A stretch of 64,000 nucleotides of DNA from Gordonia sihwensis NBRC 108236 (lineage in GTDB: Bacteria; Actinomycetota; Actinomycetes; Mycobacteriales; Mycobacteriaceae): contig NZ_BANU01000020.1 in the NCBI RefSeq assembly GCF_000333035.1, positions 50,202 through 114,201 on the forward strand, written 5' to 3'. Below the pieces are notes generated by a model. It saw nothing but the letters and a program-made list of their open reading frames with translations. It had not been told where the DNA came from and searched no databases. Of this stretch, positions 46,643 to 54,665 are shown piece after piece; the stretch's first letter is position 1; each line of letters starts with the position of its first letter. The position numbers and the translations under genes were made by a program.

Positions 46643-47779
46643 TCATGCGAGCGATCGACTGATCACCAGCCGCTGGATCTGGTTGGTGCCCTCGAAGATC
46701 TGGGTGATCTTCGCTTCGCGCATGAATCGCTCCACCCGGAAGTCGCGCGTGTAGCCGTTGCCTCCGAACACCTGGACCGCGTCGGTGGTCACCTTCATCG
46801 CCGCATCCGTCGCCACCAACTTGGCCACCGACGCATTGCGCGAATACGGCAGTCCGGCGTCGCGGCGCCGTGCCGCGTCCAAGTACGTCGCCCTCGCCGA
46901 GTCGACGGCCGCGGCCATGTCCGCGAGCAGGAAGCCGAGGCCCTGGTGGTCGATGATCTTGCGGCCGAAGGTCTCGCGCTCCTTGGCGTAGGCCACCGCT
47001 TCGTCGAGGGCCGCCTGTGCGATGCCGGTCGCGACCGCCGCGATGCCGAGGCGTCCCGAGTCCAACGCACTGAAGGCGATCTGGAGTCCCTGGCCCTCCG
47101 CACCGATCCGGCGCTCGGCCGGCACCAGCGCACCGTCGTACCGGGCGGAGGTGGTCGGCACGGCGGCCAGGCCCATCTTCTCCTCGGGGCGCCCGAAGCT
47201 GAGGCCCTCCGTGCCGTCCGCCACGAGGAAGCAGGAGATTCCCTTGGACCCCTCGCCGGTCCGGGCGAACAGGTTGTAGAAGTCCGCGACGCCGCCGTGG
47301 GTGATCCACGCCTTCTCGCCGGTGATCCGGTAGTCGTCGCCGACCGCCTCCGCGCGGCATGCCAGGGCCGCGGCATCGGATCCGGCCTGCGGTTCGGACA
47401 GACTGTACGCACCGATGCTCGCCCCGCCGAGCATCTCCGGAAGCCAGCGTTCCTGCTGTTCCCGGGTGCCGAAGGCGAACAGCGGATGACATGCCAGGCT
47501 GTGCACGCTCACTGCGACGCCGACCGCCGCCCAGCGCGCCGCGATCTCCTCGAGTACCTGCAGATACACCTCGTACGGTTGCCCTCCGCCGCCCCACTCC
47601 TCGGGATACGGGAGGCTGAGCAGCCCGGCCTCGCCGAGCTTCGCGAACACGCCCTCCGGATACTTCTCCGCCTTCTCGTGCTCGTCGACGATCGGAGCGA
47701 GCACCTTGTCCGCGATGTCGCGCGTCAGGTCGATCAGATCGCGGGCTTCTTCGGTCGGCAGCAGGCGGTCGACGGGCAC
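46643..47779 (-). CDS. Acyl-CoA dehydrogenase
   Basis: A 378-aa flavoprotein of the FadE family catalysing alpha,beta-dehydrogenation of an acyl-CoA in the cytoplasm. Three ACAD parts are clear: the N-terminal helical domain (LPTEEARDLIDLTRDIADKV), the middle domain with ACAD signature AYSLSEPQAGSDAAAL and ITGEKAWITHGGVADFY, and the C-terminal domain with ERETFGRKIIDHQGLGFLLAD and the catalytic Glu in QIFEGTNQIQR. GTG 47777-47779 has GAGGAG upstream. It is divergent from a TetR gene across an operator-rich region, which suggests inducible fatty or branched-chain acyl-CoA degradation. The exact substrate is unknown. Confidence 0.93.
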   Translation of the reverse strand: MPVDRLLPTEEARDLIDLTRDIADKVLAPIVDEHEKAEKYPEGVFAKLGEAGLLSLPYPEEWGGGGQPYEVYLQVLEEIAARWAAVGVAVSVHSLACHPLFAFGTREQQERWLPEMLGGASIGAYSLSEPQAGSDAAALACRAEAVGDDYRITGEKAWITHGGVADFYNLFARTGEGSKGISCFLVADGTEGLSFGRPEEKMGLAAVPTTSARYDGALVPAERRIGAEGQGLQIAFSALDSGRLGIAAVATGIAQAALDEAVAYAKERETFGRKIIDHQGLGFLLADMAAAVDSARATYLDAARRRDAGLPYSRNASVAKLVATDAAMKVTTDAVQVFGGNGYTRDFRVERFMREAKITQIFEGTNQIQRLVISRSLA

Positions 47780-47807
47780 GTCGGACTCCTCGGGATTCGA
47801 AAGCGAA

Positions 47808-47815
47808 CAGTACTG
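47808..47815. promoter_or_regulatory. CAGTACTG box near the acyl-CoA dehydrogenase start
   Basis: Palindromic octamer CAGTACTG, 29 bp before the dehydrogenase start codon. It shares the AGTACT core of the main operator at 47829. Confidence 0.5.
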
Positions 47816-47828
47816 GGAACGGTTTCAG

Positions 47829-47851
47829 AGTACTGCCGGGCCGGCAGTACT
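47829..47851. promoter_or_regulatory. Perfect 23-bp operator palindrome
   Basis: Arms AGTACTGCCGG and CCGGCAGTACT around a single central G, in the middle of the acyl-CoA dehydrogenase/TetR divergent region. It is the prime candidate for the TetR-family operator. Confidence 0.8.
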
Positions 47852-47864
47852 ACAAGACAAGGAG

Positions 47865-47886
47865 CAGTACCCCTGGTCAGTACTAT
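47865..47886 (+). promoter_or_regulatory. Extra CAGTAC half-sites and -10 box of leaderless tetR
   Basis: CAGTAC at 47865-47870 and CAGTACT at 47878-47884 repeat the operator core. The second overlaps TACTAT (47881-47886), a -10 box 7 nt before the tetR ATG. Binding here would block tetR transcription, implying autorepression. Confidence 0.6.
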
Positions 47887-47893
47887 CGAACCC

Positions 47894-48478
47894 ATGTCCG
47901 CGCCGACCGATCCCGACTTCGCCACGCGACGCCGCTCGCAGTTGTTCGACGAGTTGCTCGCGATGTTCCTCGAGGAGGGCTTCGCCCACTTCACCCTCGA
48001 CGCCATCGCCGGGCGCCTGCGGTGCTCCAAGTCGACGCTCTACACGCTCGCCGCCAGCAAGGGCGAACTGGTCCGCGCGACCACCATCCACTTCTTCCGC
48101 CGGGCCACCGACGACGTCGAGGCCGCCGTAGCGGAGGCCGCGTCGCCGCGCGAGAAGATCACCGCCTATCTGGAGGCGGTGGGCGACGCACTCGGCGGGG
48201 CCTCGCCTGCGTTCATGACCGATCTCGCCGCCTTCGCTCCGGCGAGAGAGGCGTACGAGCAGAACACCCGGATCGCGGCGGCGCGCGTGCGGGAGCTGAT
48301 CGACGAGGGCGTCGCCACCGGCCAGTTCCGGGACGTGCACGCGGCTTTCGCCGCCGACCTGGCCGCGACCGCGATGGTCCGGATCCAGCAGGGCGACGTG
48401 CGCGCGGCCACGGGCCTCGACGACGCCGGCGCCTACCGCGAATTGGCGGCGCTCCTCACAGCGGGGATCAGCGCCTGA
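47894..48478 (+). CDS. TetR-family regulator of the acyl-CoA dehydrogenase
   Basis: A 194-aa one-component regulator. The DNA-binding domain occupies the first 60 residues (SQLFDELLAMFLEEGFAHFT; helix-turn-helix AIAGRLRCSKSTLYTLAASK). The C-terminal all-helical domain (residues 65-194) probably binds an acyl-CoA or related ligand. It is divergent from the acyl-CoA dehydrogenase with several AGTACT-core palindromes between them, one overlapping its own -10 box. ATG 47894 is supported by the -10 spacing of 7 nt. Confidence 0.9.
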   Translation: MSAPTDPDFATRRRSQLFDELLAMFLEEGFAHFTLDAIAGRLRCSKSTLYTLAASKGELVRATTIHFFRRATDDVEAAVAEAASPREKITAYLEAVGDALGGASPAFMTDLAAFAPAREAYEQNTRIAAARVRELIDEGVATGQFRDVHAAFAADLAATAMVRIQQGDVRAATGLDDAGAYRELAALLTAGISA

Positions 48479-48499
48479 CCCGGATCATCCGCGGCCAGG

Positions 48500-49360
48500 T
48501 CAGCGCCCAGGCGACCGGTCCGGCCATCGCATCCAGAAGTCCAACTCGAGCGGTCCGGTGCCGGGTTCGGCCCGGTACGGCTCGAAGTCGGTGATCCCCT
48601 CCGCGGCGAGCACGTCGTCGTCGATCAGGCACCGGCCGGTGAACTCCGCCGCGGGCTTGGTCAGGACCGCGTACGCGGCGTCGCTCATGATGTCGGCACT
48701 GCGCGCACCCCGGAGCATCTCCTCGCTGAGGAGATTGCGGACCGCCGCGGTCGCGATCGAGGTCCGGGGCCACAACGTGTTCGCGGCGATGCCGTCCGCG
48801 GCGAGCTCCCGCGCGAAGCCGAGCGTCAGGATGGTCATGCCGAACTTCGACACGGTGTACGCCGCCCCGACCTGATCGAACCATTCGGGCGCGAGGTCCA
48901 CCGGGGGCGAGAAGGTCAGGATGTGCGGGTTCTCCGACTTCCGCAGGTGCTCGATCGCCGCCTTCGAGAGTGCGAACGTGCCGCGCGCGTTGATGTCCTG
49001 CATGAGGTCGTACTTCTTCATAGGGATGTCGTCGGTGGCGGTGAGATCGATCGCCGATGCGTTGTTGACCACGATGTCTATGCCGCCGAACCGCTCCACC
49101 GTCTGCGCCACGGCGCCGGCGACGGACTCGTCGTCGCGGACGTCGCCCACGATCGGCAACGCCCGCCCGCCGGCCTCCTCGATCGCCGCGGCCGCGGTGT
49201 AGATGGTCCCGGGGAGCTTCGGGTGCGGCTCGGCCGTCTTGGCGAGCAGCGCGATGTTCGCGCCGTCGCGCGCCGCGCGAATCGCGACAGCCTCGCCGAT
49301 GCCGCGGCTGCCGCCGGAGATGATGAGCGTCTTGCCGCGCAGTGAACCCGTTTCGGTCAT
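48500..49360 (-). CDS. Short-chain dehydrogenase/reductase (HSDL2-like)
   Basis: A 286-aa NAD(P)-dependent SDR of the group related to hydroxysteroid dehydrogenase-like protein 2. The cofactor motif is LIISGGSRGIGEAVAIRAA, with VVNNASAIDL as the NNAG equivalent and YTVSKFGM as the catalytic YxxxK; the catalytic Ser is ILTFSPPVDLA. The C-terminal extension (WMRWPDRSPGR) follows the HSDL2-type pattern. ATG 49358-49360 has AGGAAGG 6 nt upstream. It is divergent from an XRE-TetR hybrid regulator and tail-to-tail with a TetR gene. Substrate unknown; fatty or steroid-derived ketones are plausible. Confidence 0.9.
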   Translation of the reverse strand: MTETGSLRGKTLIISGGSRGIGEAVAIRAARDGANIALLAKTAEPHPKLPGTIYTAAAAIEEAGGRALPIVGDVRDDESVAGAVAQTVERFGGIDIVVNNASAIDLTATDDIPMKKYDLMQDINARGTFALSKAAIEHLRKSENPHILTFSPPVDLAPEWFDQVGAAYTVSKFGMTILTLGFARELAADGIAANTLWPRTSIATAAVRNLLSEEMLRGARSADIMSDAAYAVLTKPAAEFTGRCLIDDDVLAAEGITDFEPYRAEPGTGPLELDFWMRWPDRSPGR

Positions 49361-49407
49361 GGTCGCCTTCCTGTCCACCGATCCGAGCCGTGACGGCCCA
49401 GATCGAT

Positions 49408-49428
49408 CGTTCGTATTCGATCCGAACG
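49408..49428. promoter_or_regulatory. Inverted repeat between SDR and XRE-TetR genes
   Basis: CGTTCG and CGAACG separated by 9 bp, in the 191-bp divergent region. Candidate operator for the adjacent regulator. Confidence 0.4.
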
Positions 49429-49535
49429 TAGAAGGCTCGGACGCGTTCCGTCAATAGCCCGATCCACGCACTTCAAGCCCGTTAAAACAGACCGTCAGTC
49501 CTTTCGCGAACCGCTCCGATCGCACACGGCAGATT

Positions 49536-49541
49536 TAGTAT
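49536..49541 (+). promoter_or_regulatory. -10 box of the XRE-TetR gene
   Basis: TAGTAT ending 10 nt before the ATG at 49552, with no ribosome site between. Probably a leaderless or very short-leader transcript. Confidence 0.45.
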
Positions 49542-49551
49542 CCTTAAACCC

Positions 49552-50433
49552 ATGAACGATGATTCGCCGTCGGCCGCCACTATCGAAGCCGAGCTGGGAT
49601 CGCGGATCCGAGCGGCACGCCTAGCTCAGCGGCGGACTCTCCGCGATCTCGCCGCGGCGGTCGGCGTCAGCACGGCCACGCTCAGCCTGATCGAGAACGG
49701 GCGATCCGGGCTTCGCGTGGCTCGGCTCGCCCGGATCGCCGACGCACTCGGACTTCCGCCGGCGGCGCTCCTGTGCCCCGAAGTCCCCGAACCGCCGGCT
49801 CCGGGGCCGCCCACAGCCGGCGGCATCCTGCCCGACGACGGCGACTGGCGACGGTACCGCCCACTCGTCCTCGATCCCGTTCTCGCCGCAGCGCTCGACG
49901 AGATCGTCGAAGTGGGATACCACGGCGCGACCATCCGCAGCATCGCGAACCGGTGCGGAAGCACGGTCTCGGCTCTCTACACCAGGTATGAGAACAAGCA
50001 GCACATCCTGATGACGCTGCAGGAGCTCGCCGTCAGCGCGGCGACCGACCGCGGCGCCATCGCCCGCGCGGACGGCCGGAACCCCGTCGAACGCTTCTGC
50101 TTCCTGGTGGAGCATCTGGCATTGCTGCACACCTACCGGCGCGAGCTCGCGTTCATCGGCACCAGCGAACTGCGCAGTCTCGATCCGGAGAATCGGCGCC
50201 GGATCGCCGGACGCCGCACCGATCTGCAGCACATGGTGGACGAGGAGGTCGACGCCGCCGTGCGCGCGGGGCGGTTCCACCCGGACCATCCGCACGAGGC
50301 CTCGCGCGCGGTCGTGACCATGTGCACGGCGATCTCCGGCTGGTGGCGACCGGGCGGCCCGTTGTCGCCGGAGCGGGTGGCACAGTTGTACGTCGGCTTC
50401 GCACTTGACCTGATGCGCGCCGATCCGCGATAG
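49552..50433 (+). CDS. Hybrid regulator: XRE helix-turn-helix fused to TetR
   Basis: A 293-aa transcription factor with two DNA-binding domains. The N-terminal Cro/CI-type domain (residues about 12-75) reads LGSRIRAARLAQRRTLRDLA, then VGVSTATLSLIENGRSGLRV. After a Pro-rich linker (PEVPEPPAPGPPTAGG) a TetR-type domain follows (residues about 105-165: LAAALDEIVEVGYHGATIRS, IANRCGSTVSALYTRYENKQ). The C-terminal part is a TetR ligand domain. It is divergent from the SDR gene, which is its likely target. Whether both domains contact DNA at once is unknown. Confidence 0.9.
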   Translation: MNDDSPSAATIEAELGSRIRAARLAQRRTLRDLAAAVGVSTATLSLIENGRSGLRVARLARIADALGLPPAALLCPEVPEPPAPGPPTAGGILPDDGDWRRYRPLVLDPVLAAALDEIVEVGYHGATIRSIANRCGSTVSALYTRYENKQHILMTLQELAVSAATDRGAIARADGRNPVERFCFLVEHLALLHTYRRELAFIGTSELRSLDPENRRRIAGRRTDLQHMVDEEVDAAVRAGRFHPDHPHEASRAVVTMCTAISGWWRPGGPLSPERVAQLYVGFALDLMRADPR

Positions 50434-50531
50434 CGACGCCGGTCACGGCGCGACGATCTGCCCCCACCGCCGACCGTGCTCGGCGATACCCTGGAACAAC
50501 AGCCCCTGCGCCACCCGAAAGGCAGCACCCC

Positions 50532-52109
50532 GTGCAGATCACCAGCATCGGCCACGCCGGATTCCACATCCAGACCGCAGCCGGATCGATTCTCTGCGAT
50601 CCCTGGGTCAACCCCGCGTACTTCGCCTCCTGGGTGCCCTTCCCCGACAACTCCGATCTGGACTGGAAGGCGCTCGGCGACTGCGACTACCTGTACGTCT
50701 CGCACCTGCACCGCGACCACTACGACGAGCAGAACCTGCTCGAGAACGTGAACAAGGACGCGACCGTGCTGCTGCCGGACTACCCGGTGCCGGATCTGCG
50801 CCGCGAGCTCGAACGCCTCGGCTTCACGAAGTTCGTCGAGACGCAGGACTCCACGAAGCACACCGTCTCGGGACCCAAGGGCGATCTGGACATCATGATC
50901 ATCGCGCTCCGCGCGCCCGCCGACGGCCCCATCGGCGACTCCGGTCTGGTGGTCGACGACGGCGAGACCGTCTGTTTCAACATGAACGACGCCCGCCCGA
51001 TCGATCTCGACGTGATCGCCGACGAGTTCGGCCGCGTCGATGTGCACCTGCTGCAGTACTCCGGCGCCATCTGGTACCCGATGGTCTACGACATCCCCCG
51101 CAAGTCGAAGGCCAACTTCGCGATGCAGAAGCGCCAGCGCGGCATGGACCGCGCACGCTCGTACATCGAGCAGGTCGGTGCCACGTGGGTGGTCCCGTCG
51201 GCCGGGCCGCCGATGTTCCTGGACGACGACCTGTTCGGTCTCAACGATTTCAACACCGGCAGCGATGCCGACAAGGCCAGCATCTTCCCCGATCAGGCGG
51301 AGTTCCTGGAACAGATGCGCACGCACGGCACCGACGACGGGGTCAAACACCGCGGACTGATGATGGTCTCCGGGTCGGCGGCCGACTTCGCGGGAGACGA
51401 ACTTCGCGAGATCGTGCACCCGTATCCCCCGGAGACGGTTTTCGGCGAGAACAAGAAGGCCTACCTGGAGGCGATGAAGGAGAAGTTCGCTCCGGTCATC
51501 GCCGCGCAGAAGGCCACCTGGGCCTCGCCCGACGGACCGTCGCTCCTGGAACCGCTGCGCGAGAAGTTCGAGCCGATCATGAAGCAGTCGGACCTGATCT
51601 GCGACGGCATCGGCTACCCCGTCGGTCTGGTGGTGGGAGAAGAGACGTACGTGCTCGACTTCCCCAAGCGGACGGTGCGGATGCGCGAGGACGGCGACGG
51701 CAAGTACCGGTACGGATTCCGGATCGCCCCCGAGTTGGTGCGCACGGTGCTGCGCGACGACGAACCCGACTGGGTGAACACCATCTTCCTCTCGACCCGG
51801 TTCTCCACCTGGCGGATCGGCGGATACAACGAGTACCTGTACACCTTCTTCAAGTGCCTCACCGATGAGCGCATCGCCTACGCCGACGGCTGGTTCTCCG
51901 AGGCGCACGACGACTCGGCGTCCATCGAGCTCGACGGGTGGGAGATCCAGCGCCGCTGCCCGCACCTGAAGGCCGATCTGAGCAAGTTCGGCGTGATCGA
52001 GGGCGAGAAGCTCACGTGCAACCTGCACGGCTGGCAGTGGGATCTGGCGAGCGGGCGCTGCCTGACGTCGAAGGGACACGAGCTGCGAGCACAGCGTGCC
52101 GAGCCCTAG
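50532..52109 (+). CDS. MBL-fold hydrolase fused to a C-terminal Rieske [2Fe-2S] domain
   Basis: A 525-aa two-domain protein. The N-terminal part is a UlaG-like metallo-beta-lactamase fold starting MQITSIGHAGFHIQ, with the metal motif YVSHLHRDHYD (H-x-H-x-DH, near residues 56-63) and LQYSGAIWYPMVYD. A middle alpha/beta region of unknown function spans about residues 270-465. The C-terminal Rieske centre has C476-x-H478 and C496-x2-H499 (RRCPHLKADL; LTCNLHGWQWD). The pairing resembles, in reverse domain order, CMP-sialic acid hydroxylases. It is probably an oxygenase or electron-transfer enzyme; substrate unknown. GTG start; the TetR gene that follows overlaps it by 14 nt. Confidence 0.85.
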   Translation: MQITSIGHAGFHIQTAAGSILCDPWVNPAYFASWVPFPDNSDLDWKALGDCDYLYVSHLHRDHYDEQNLLENVNKDATVLLPDYPVPDLRRELERLGFTKFVETQDSTKHTVSGPKGDLDIMIIALRAPADGPIGDSGLVVDDGETVCFNMNDARPIDLDVIADEFGRVDVHLLQYSGAIWYPMVYDIPRKSKANFAMQKRQRGMDRARSYIEQVGATWVVPSAGPPMFLDDDLFGLNDFNTGSDADKASIFPDQAEFLEQMRTHGTDDGVKHRGLMMVSGSAADFAGDELREIVHPYPPETVFGENKKAYLEAMKEKFAPVIAAQKATWASPDGPSLLEPLREKFEPIMKQSDLICDGIGYPVGLVVGEETYVLDFPKRTVRMREDGDGKYRYGFRIAPELVRTVLRDDEPDWVNTIFLSTRFSTWRIGGYNEYLYTFFKCLTDERIAYADGWFSEAHDDSASIELDGWEIQRRCPHLKADLSKFGVIEGEKLTCNLHGWQWDLASGRCLTSKGHELRAQRAEP

Positions 52110-52734
52110 TCCGGACGCCCCCAGCCGGTGCTATGCCGGCCGTTCACTGGCCGAGCGGAGGGCTGAGCGGCGGGAACGGTTCCAGGAGGCCGGCCTCGAG
52201 CTGTTCGGCACCCTCGGCTTCTCCTCCGTCACGGTCTCGGCGCTGTGCGCCGAGGCCGGATTGTCGCGCAGACAGTTCTACGAGGAGTACTCGAGCCGGG
52301 AGGCGTTGCTCGCCGAGGTCTACGACAAGATCCAGGAGCACGCACGCAAGACTGTCGTCGACGCGGTGCGGGCGCTCGGGGAGACGAATCCCCGCGAGGC
52401 GGCGCGCGCGGCGATGAGCGCCTACATCGACACGATCGCGACCGATTCGCGAGCTATCCGATGCTCCTTCATCCAGGTCGTCGGGGTCTCCGCCGAAGTG
52501 GAACGGCGTCGTCTCGCCGGTCGTGTGACATGGGCGCGGTTCATCGCCGACACGATTTCAACGATCCCGGGAACCACGCGCAAAGACTTCGACTACGCCG
52601 CGACTGCCTTCATCGGCGCGCTGACCTCGGTCGTTCACCGCTGGGGGACGGCACAGGAGCGTCCGGACCGGTCGGAGATCGTAGATCTGCTGTCGGACAT
52701 ACTCGTTCACATCGCAATCGACCGCACTGACTAG
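52096..52734 (+). CDS. TetR-family regulator
   Basis: A 212-aa regulator with a clear N-terminal TetR domain (ERRERFQEAGLELFGTLGFS; helix-turn-helix SALCAEAGLSRRQFYEEYSS) and a helical C-terminal domain. Its GTG start lies inside the last codons of the MBL-Rieske gene (14-nt overlap), so the two are co-transcribed and probably coupled. It may therefore sense the product or substrate of that enzyme and control the same operon. Confidence 0.88.
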   Translation: MPSPSPDAPSRCYAGRSLAERRAERRERFQEAGLELFGTLGFSSVTVSALCAEAGLSRRQFYEEYSSREALLAEVYDKIQEHARKTVVDAVRALGETNPREAARAAMSAYIDTIATDSRAIRCSFIQVVGVSAEVERRRLAGRVTWARFIADTISTIPGTTRKDFDYAATAFIGALTSVVHRWGTAQERPDRSEIVDLLSDILVHIAIDRTD

Positions 52735-52775
52735 TGCACACAGCCGGTTAACCGTGATAGCTTTGGCACAGGTTC

Positions 52776-52793
52776 TGAGACGCTAGAGTCTCA
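52776..52793 (+). terminator. Terminator-like hairpin after TetR gene
   Basis: TGAGAC-GCTAGA-GTCTCA, 42 nt after the tetR stop in the 182-bp convergent gap before the CPBP gene. The rest of the gap shows no gene. Confidence 0.4.
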
Positions 52794-52916
52794 CACCGCG
52801 TGCTCGGTCCGGGTGGAATCGGGGCTCTTGGGAGGGAGCTGCTCGGATCGCCGGAGGGCGCGGCGCCGGTTTGGGGGAGAATCCGCAAACTGCGCCGCGC
52901 TTTCTCTTGCCACAGG

Positions 52917-53744
52917 TCAGGACGGATTCAGCACACCGGTCGCGACCAGGACCGCATAACCGATGAAGGCCACGGTGTCGATCAGCGCGTGCGCCAGGAC
53001 GAGCGGCCAGAGCCGCCCCGTCGCCTGATACCAGCGTCCGTACACCAGACCCATCACGAGGTTGCCCGCGCCGGCACCGACGCCCTGGTACAGGTGGTAG
53101 CCGCCGCGCAGAAGCGCGGACGACGCCAGCGCACCCCGCTCTCCGACGCCCAACTGCCGTAGCCGGGTCATGAAGTAGCCGACCACGACGACCTCCTCGG
53201 CGAACCCGTTGCCGAACGCCTTCATCGCCAGAACCGGGATCCGCCACCACAGACCGTCGTCCGGCGCCGCCACGAGCTGCGAATTCCAGCCCATCGCCTG
53301 AGAGAACGCGACCAGCGCCAGACCGGGCAGTCCGATGATCGCCGCCAGGACTGCGGCGGGCGGCACATCCGCACGCACGGGCCGCCCGAGGCCGATCCGC
53401 CGAAGGCCGATTCCGCTGCGCCACAGCAGGTACGCGCCCAACCCACCGATCGCCAGCAGGCGGACCACGCTCATCGACTGACGGATCACGTCGATCGCGG
53501 CCACCGACGAGCTCACCGGGTTGAGGGCGACCGTCGTGTCGCCGATGCCCGCGGTGAGAGCGTTCTCCGCCAACGACAGCACCGCGTACACGGCCGAGAA
53601 CCCGAAGGTGAGAACGCCGACGAGGATCAGTTCGACGACGATCGCACGCCGTTCGCGGCGGTCGTCGACGCGTCCCACGGCAGGCGCGGGCGGGTGGACG
53701 AAAGCCCGCAGAAGTCCGCGGATGCCGCCCGCCTCAGAACTCAC
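52917..53744 (-). CDS. CPBP-family intramembrane metalloprotease
   Basis: A 275-aa polytopic membrane protein of the CAAX protease/bacteriocin-processing (CPBP) family. Family motifs are NGFAEEVVVVGYFMTRL (the EE motif, though the usual Arg at the end of EExxxR is not conserved), GGYHLYQGVGAGAGN and VLAHALIDTVAFIGY with catalytic-type His residues. About seven membrane helices. The GTG start at 53742-53744 follows the DUF2470 gene by 36 nt on the same strand, so both may be expressed from the iron-controlled promoter. Natural substrates unknown. Confidence 0.85.
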   Translation of the reverse strand: MSSEAGGIRGLLRAFVHPPAPAVGRVDDRRERRAIVVELILVGVLTFGFSAVYAVLSLAENALTAGIGDTTVALNPVSSSVAAIDVIRQSMSVVRLLAIGGLGAYLLWRSGIGLRRIGLGRPVRADVPPAAVLAAIIGLPGLALVAFSQAMGWNSQLVAAPDDGLWWRIPVLAMKAFGNGFAEEVVVVGYFMTRLRQLGVGERGALASSALLRGGYHLYQGVGAGAGNLVMGLVYGRWYQATGRLWPLVLAHALIDTVAFIGYAVLVATGVLNPS

Positions 53745-53780
53745 CGCTCCAACGGTAGCGGCAGCACTGAGGCGATGCGT

Positions 53781-54551
53781 TCAGTCCTCGCCGAAGCAGG
53801 GATGCAGGGCCAGCGAGTGAATCGCCGCGGACAGTTCCGGGATGCGGGAGACCGGGCGGGCGAACGGCATCCGCACGTCTTCATCGCGATTGCCGACCTC
53901 CACGCGGAAGGTGATGCCGAACCGGTCCAGGCGCAGCGGCCGGGCGCGCCCGCCTCGGACGTGGTCGGGCAAGCGCTGAGCGAGTTGGCAGATGAGGTCC
54001 TGGTGATCGGCGTCCAGGTGCACCAGCCAGTCGTTCTCGAACTCCCAGAACAGATCCGGACTCGCGGCGGCGAGCGCGTCCACGTCGACGCCGCCCGCCC
54101 CGGTCGACGTCGCGATGACAGCCGACTCGAGCGCCATTCGCATGAGGCTGTATCCGTGGCCCACGTCGAGCAGCTTCTCGTCCGGGTGGTCACCGGCGAT
54201 CTCCACCGCCAGGTCGCGCTCGAGCCGTGCGGGCACCTCGTGAAGCGTGCCCGACAACCAGATCAGCGACCGCACCCGCTCGCGCATCCTGACCGGTGCG
54301 ACGTCGATGACCTCGACCATCGCCGTGACGTCTCCGCCCTCGCGGACCAGGCGCAGCGCCGGCGTCTCGTCGGGAACCAGGAGAAAGGCGTCGCTTTCGA
54401 ACAGATGGACCATCCCGACCGAATCGCACCCCTTCGGCTCGGTCGCCGCACAGTCCGGCGCACTGACCGACAGCGTTCCCGAATGAGCACGACGGCAGGC
54501 CGTCTGGATCAGTTCGGCATCGCACGGCGCGAGGATCGTGTTCACGTCCAC
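53781..54551 (-). CDS. DUF2470 protein, IdeR-controlled (Rv3839-like)
   Basis: A 256-aa protein with an FMN-binding split-barrel-like N-terminus (PDETPALRLVREGGDVTAMV) and a C-terminal DUF2470 domain (FENDWLVHLDADHQDLICQL to ELSAAIHSLALHP), a domain shared with HugZ-type haem-utilisation proteins. It lies divergent from pheA, exactly like M. tuberculosis Rv3839, which belongs to the IdeR iron regulon. Two DtxR/IdeR-type boxes lie directly upstream, so repression by iron is likely. GTG 54549-54551 is the longest start; GTG 54543-54545 has better spacing to GGAG. A role in haem or iron handling is inferred. Confidence 0.83.
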   Translation of the reverse strand: MDVNTILAPCDAELIQTACRRAHSGTLSVSAPDCAATEPKGCDSVGMVHLFESDAFLLVPDETPALRLVREGGDVTAMVEVIDVAPVRMRERVRSLIWLSGTLHEVPARLERDLAVEIAGDHPDEKLLDVGHGYSLMRMALESAVIATSTGAGGVDVDALAAASPDLFWEFENDWLVHLDADHQDLICQLAQRLPDHVRGGRARPLRLDRFGITFRVEVGNRDEDVRMPFARPVSRIPELSAAIHSLALHPCFGED

Positions 54552-54569
54552 CTCCAGGAAACGGTCTAA

Positions 54570-54603
54570 TTAGCTAAGCCTAACTTATGCTCACCTAACC
54601 TAA
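54570..54603 (-). promoter_or_regulatory. Two overlapping IdeR/DtxR iron boxes
   Basis: Box 1 is TTAGCTAAGCCTAACTTAT (54570-54588). Box 2, on the minus strand, is TTAGGTTAGGTGAGCATAA (54585-54603). Each matches 15 of 19 positions of the consensus TTAGGTTAGSCTAACCTAA. They lie 19-52 bp upstream of the DUF2470 start, overlapping the expected promoter. Paired boxes are typical of strongly iron-repressed genes. Confidence 0.85.
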
Positions 54604-54665
54604 CCTGAGGGCTTTTCGCCGTCAACGCCCCGGCCGCACGGCCGGTTTCTCTCGACTACTGTGAA

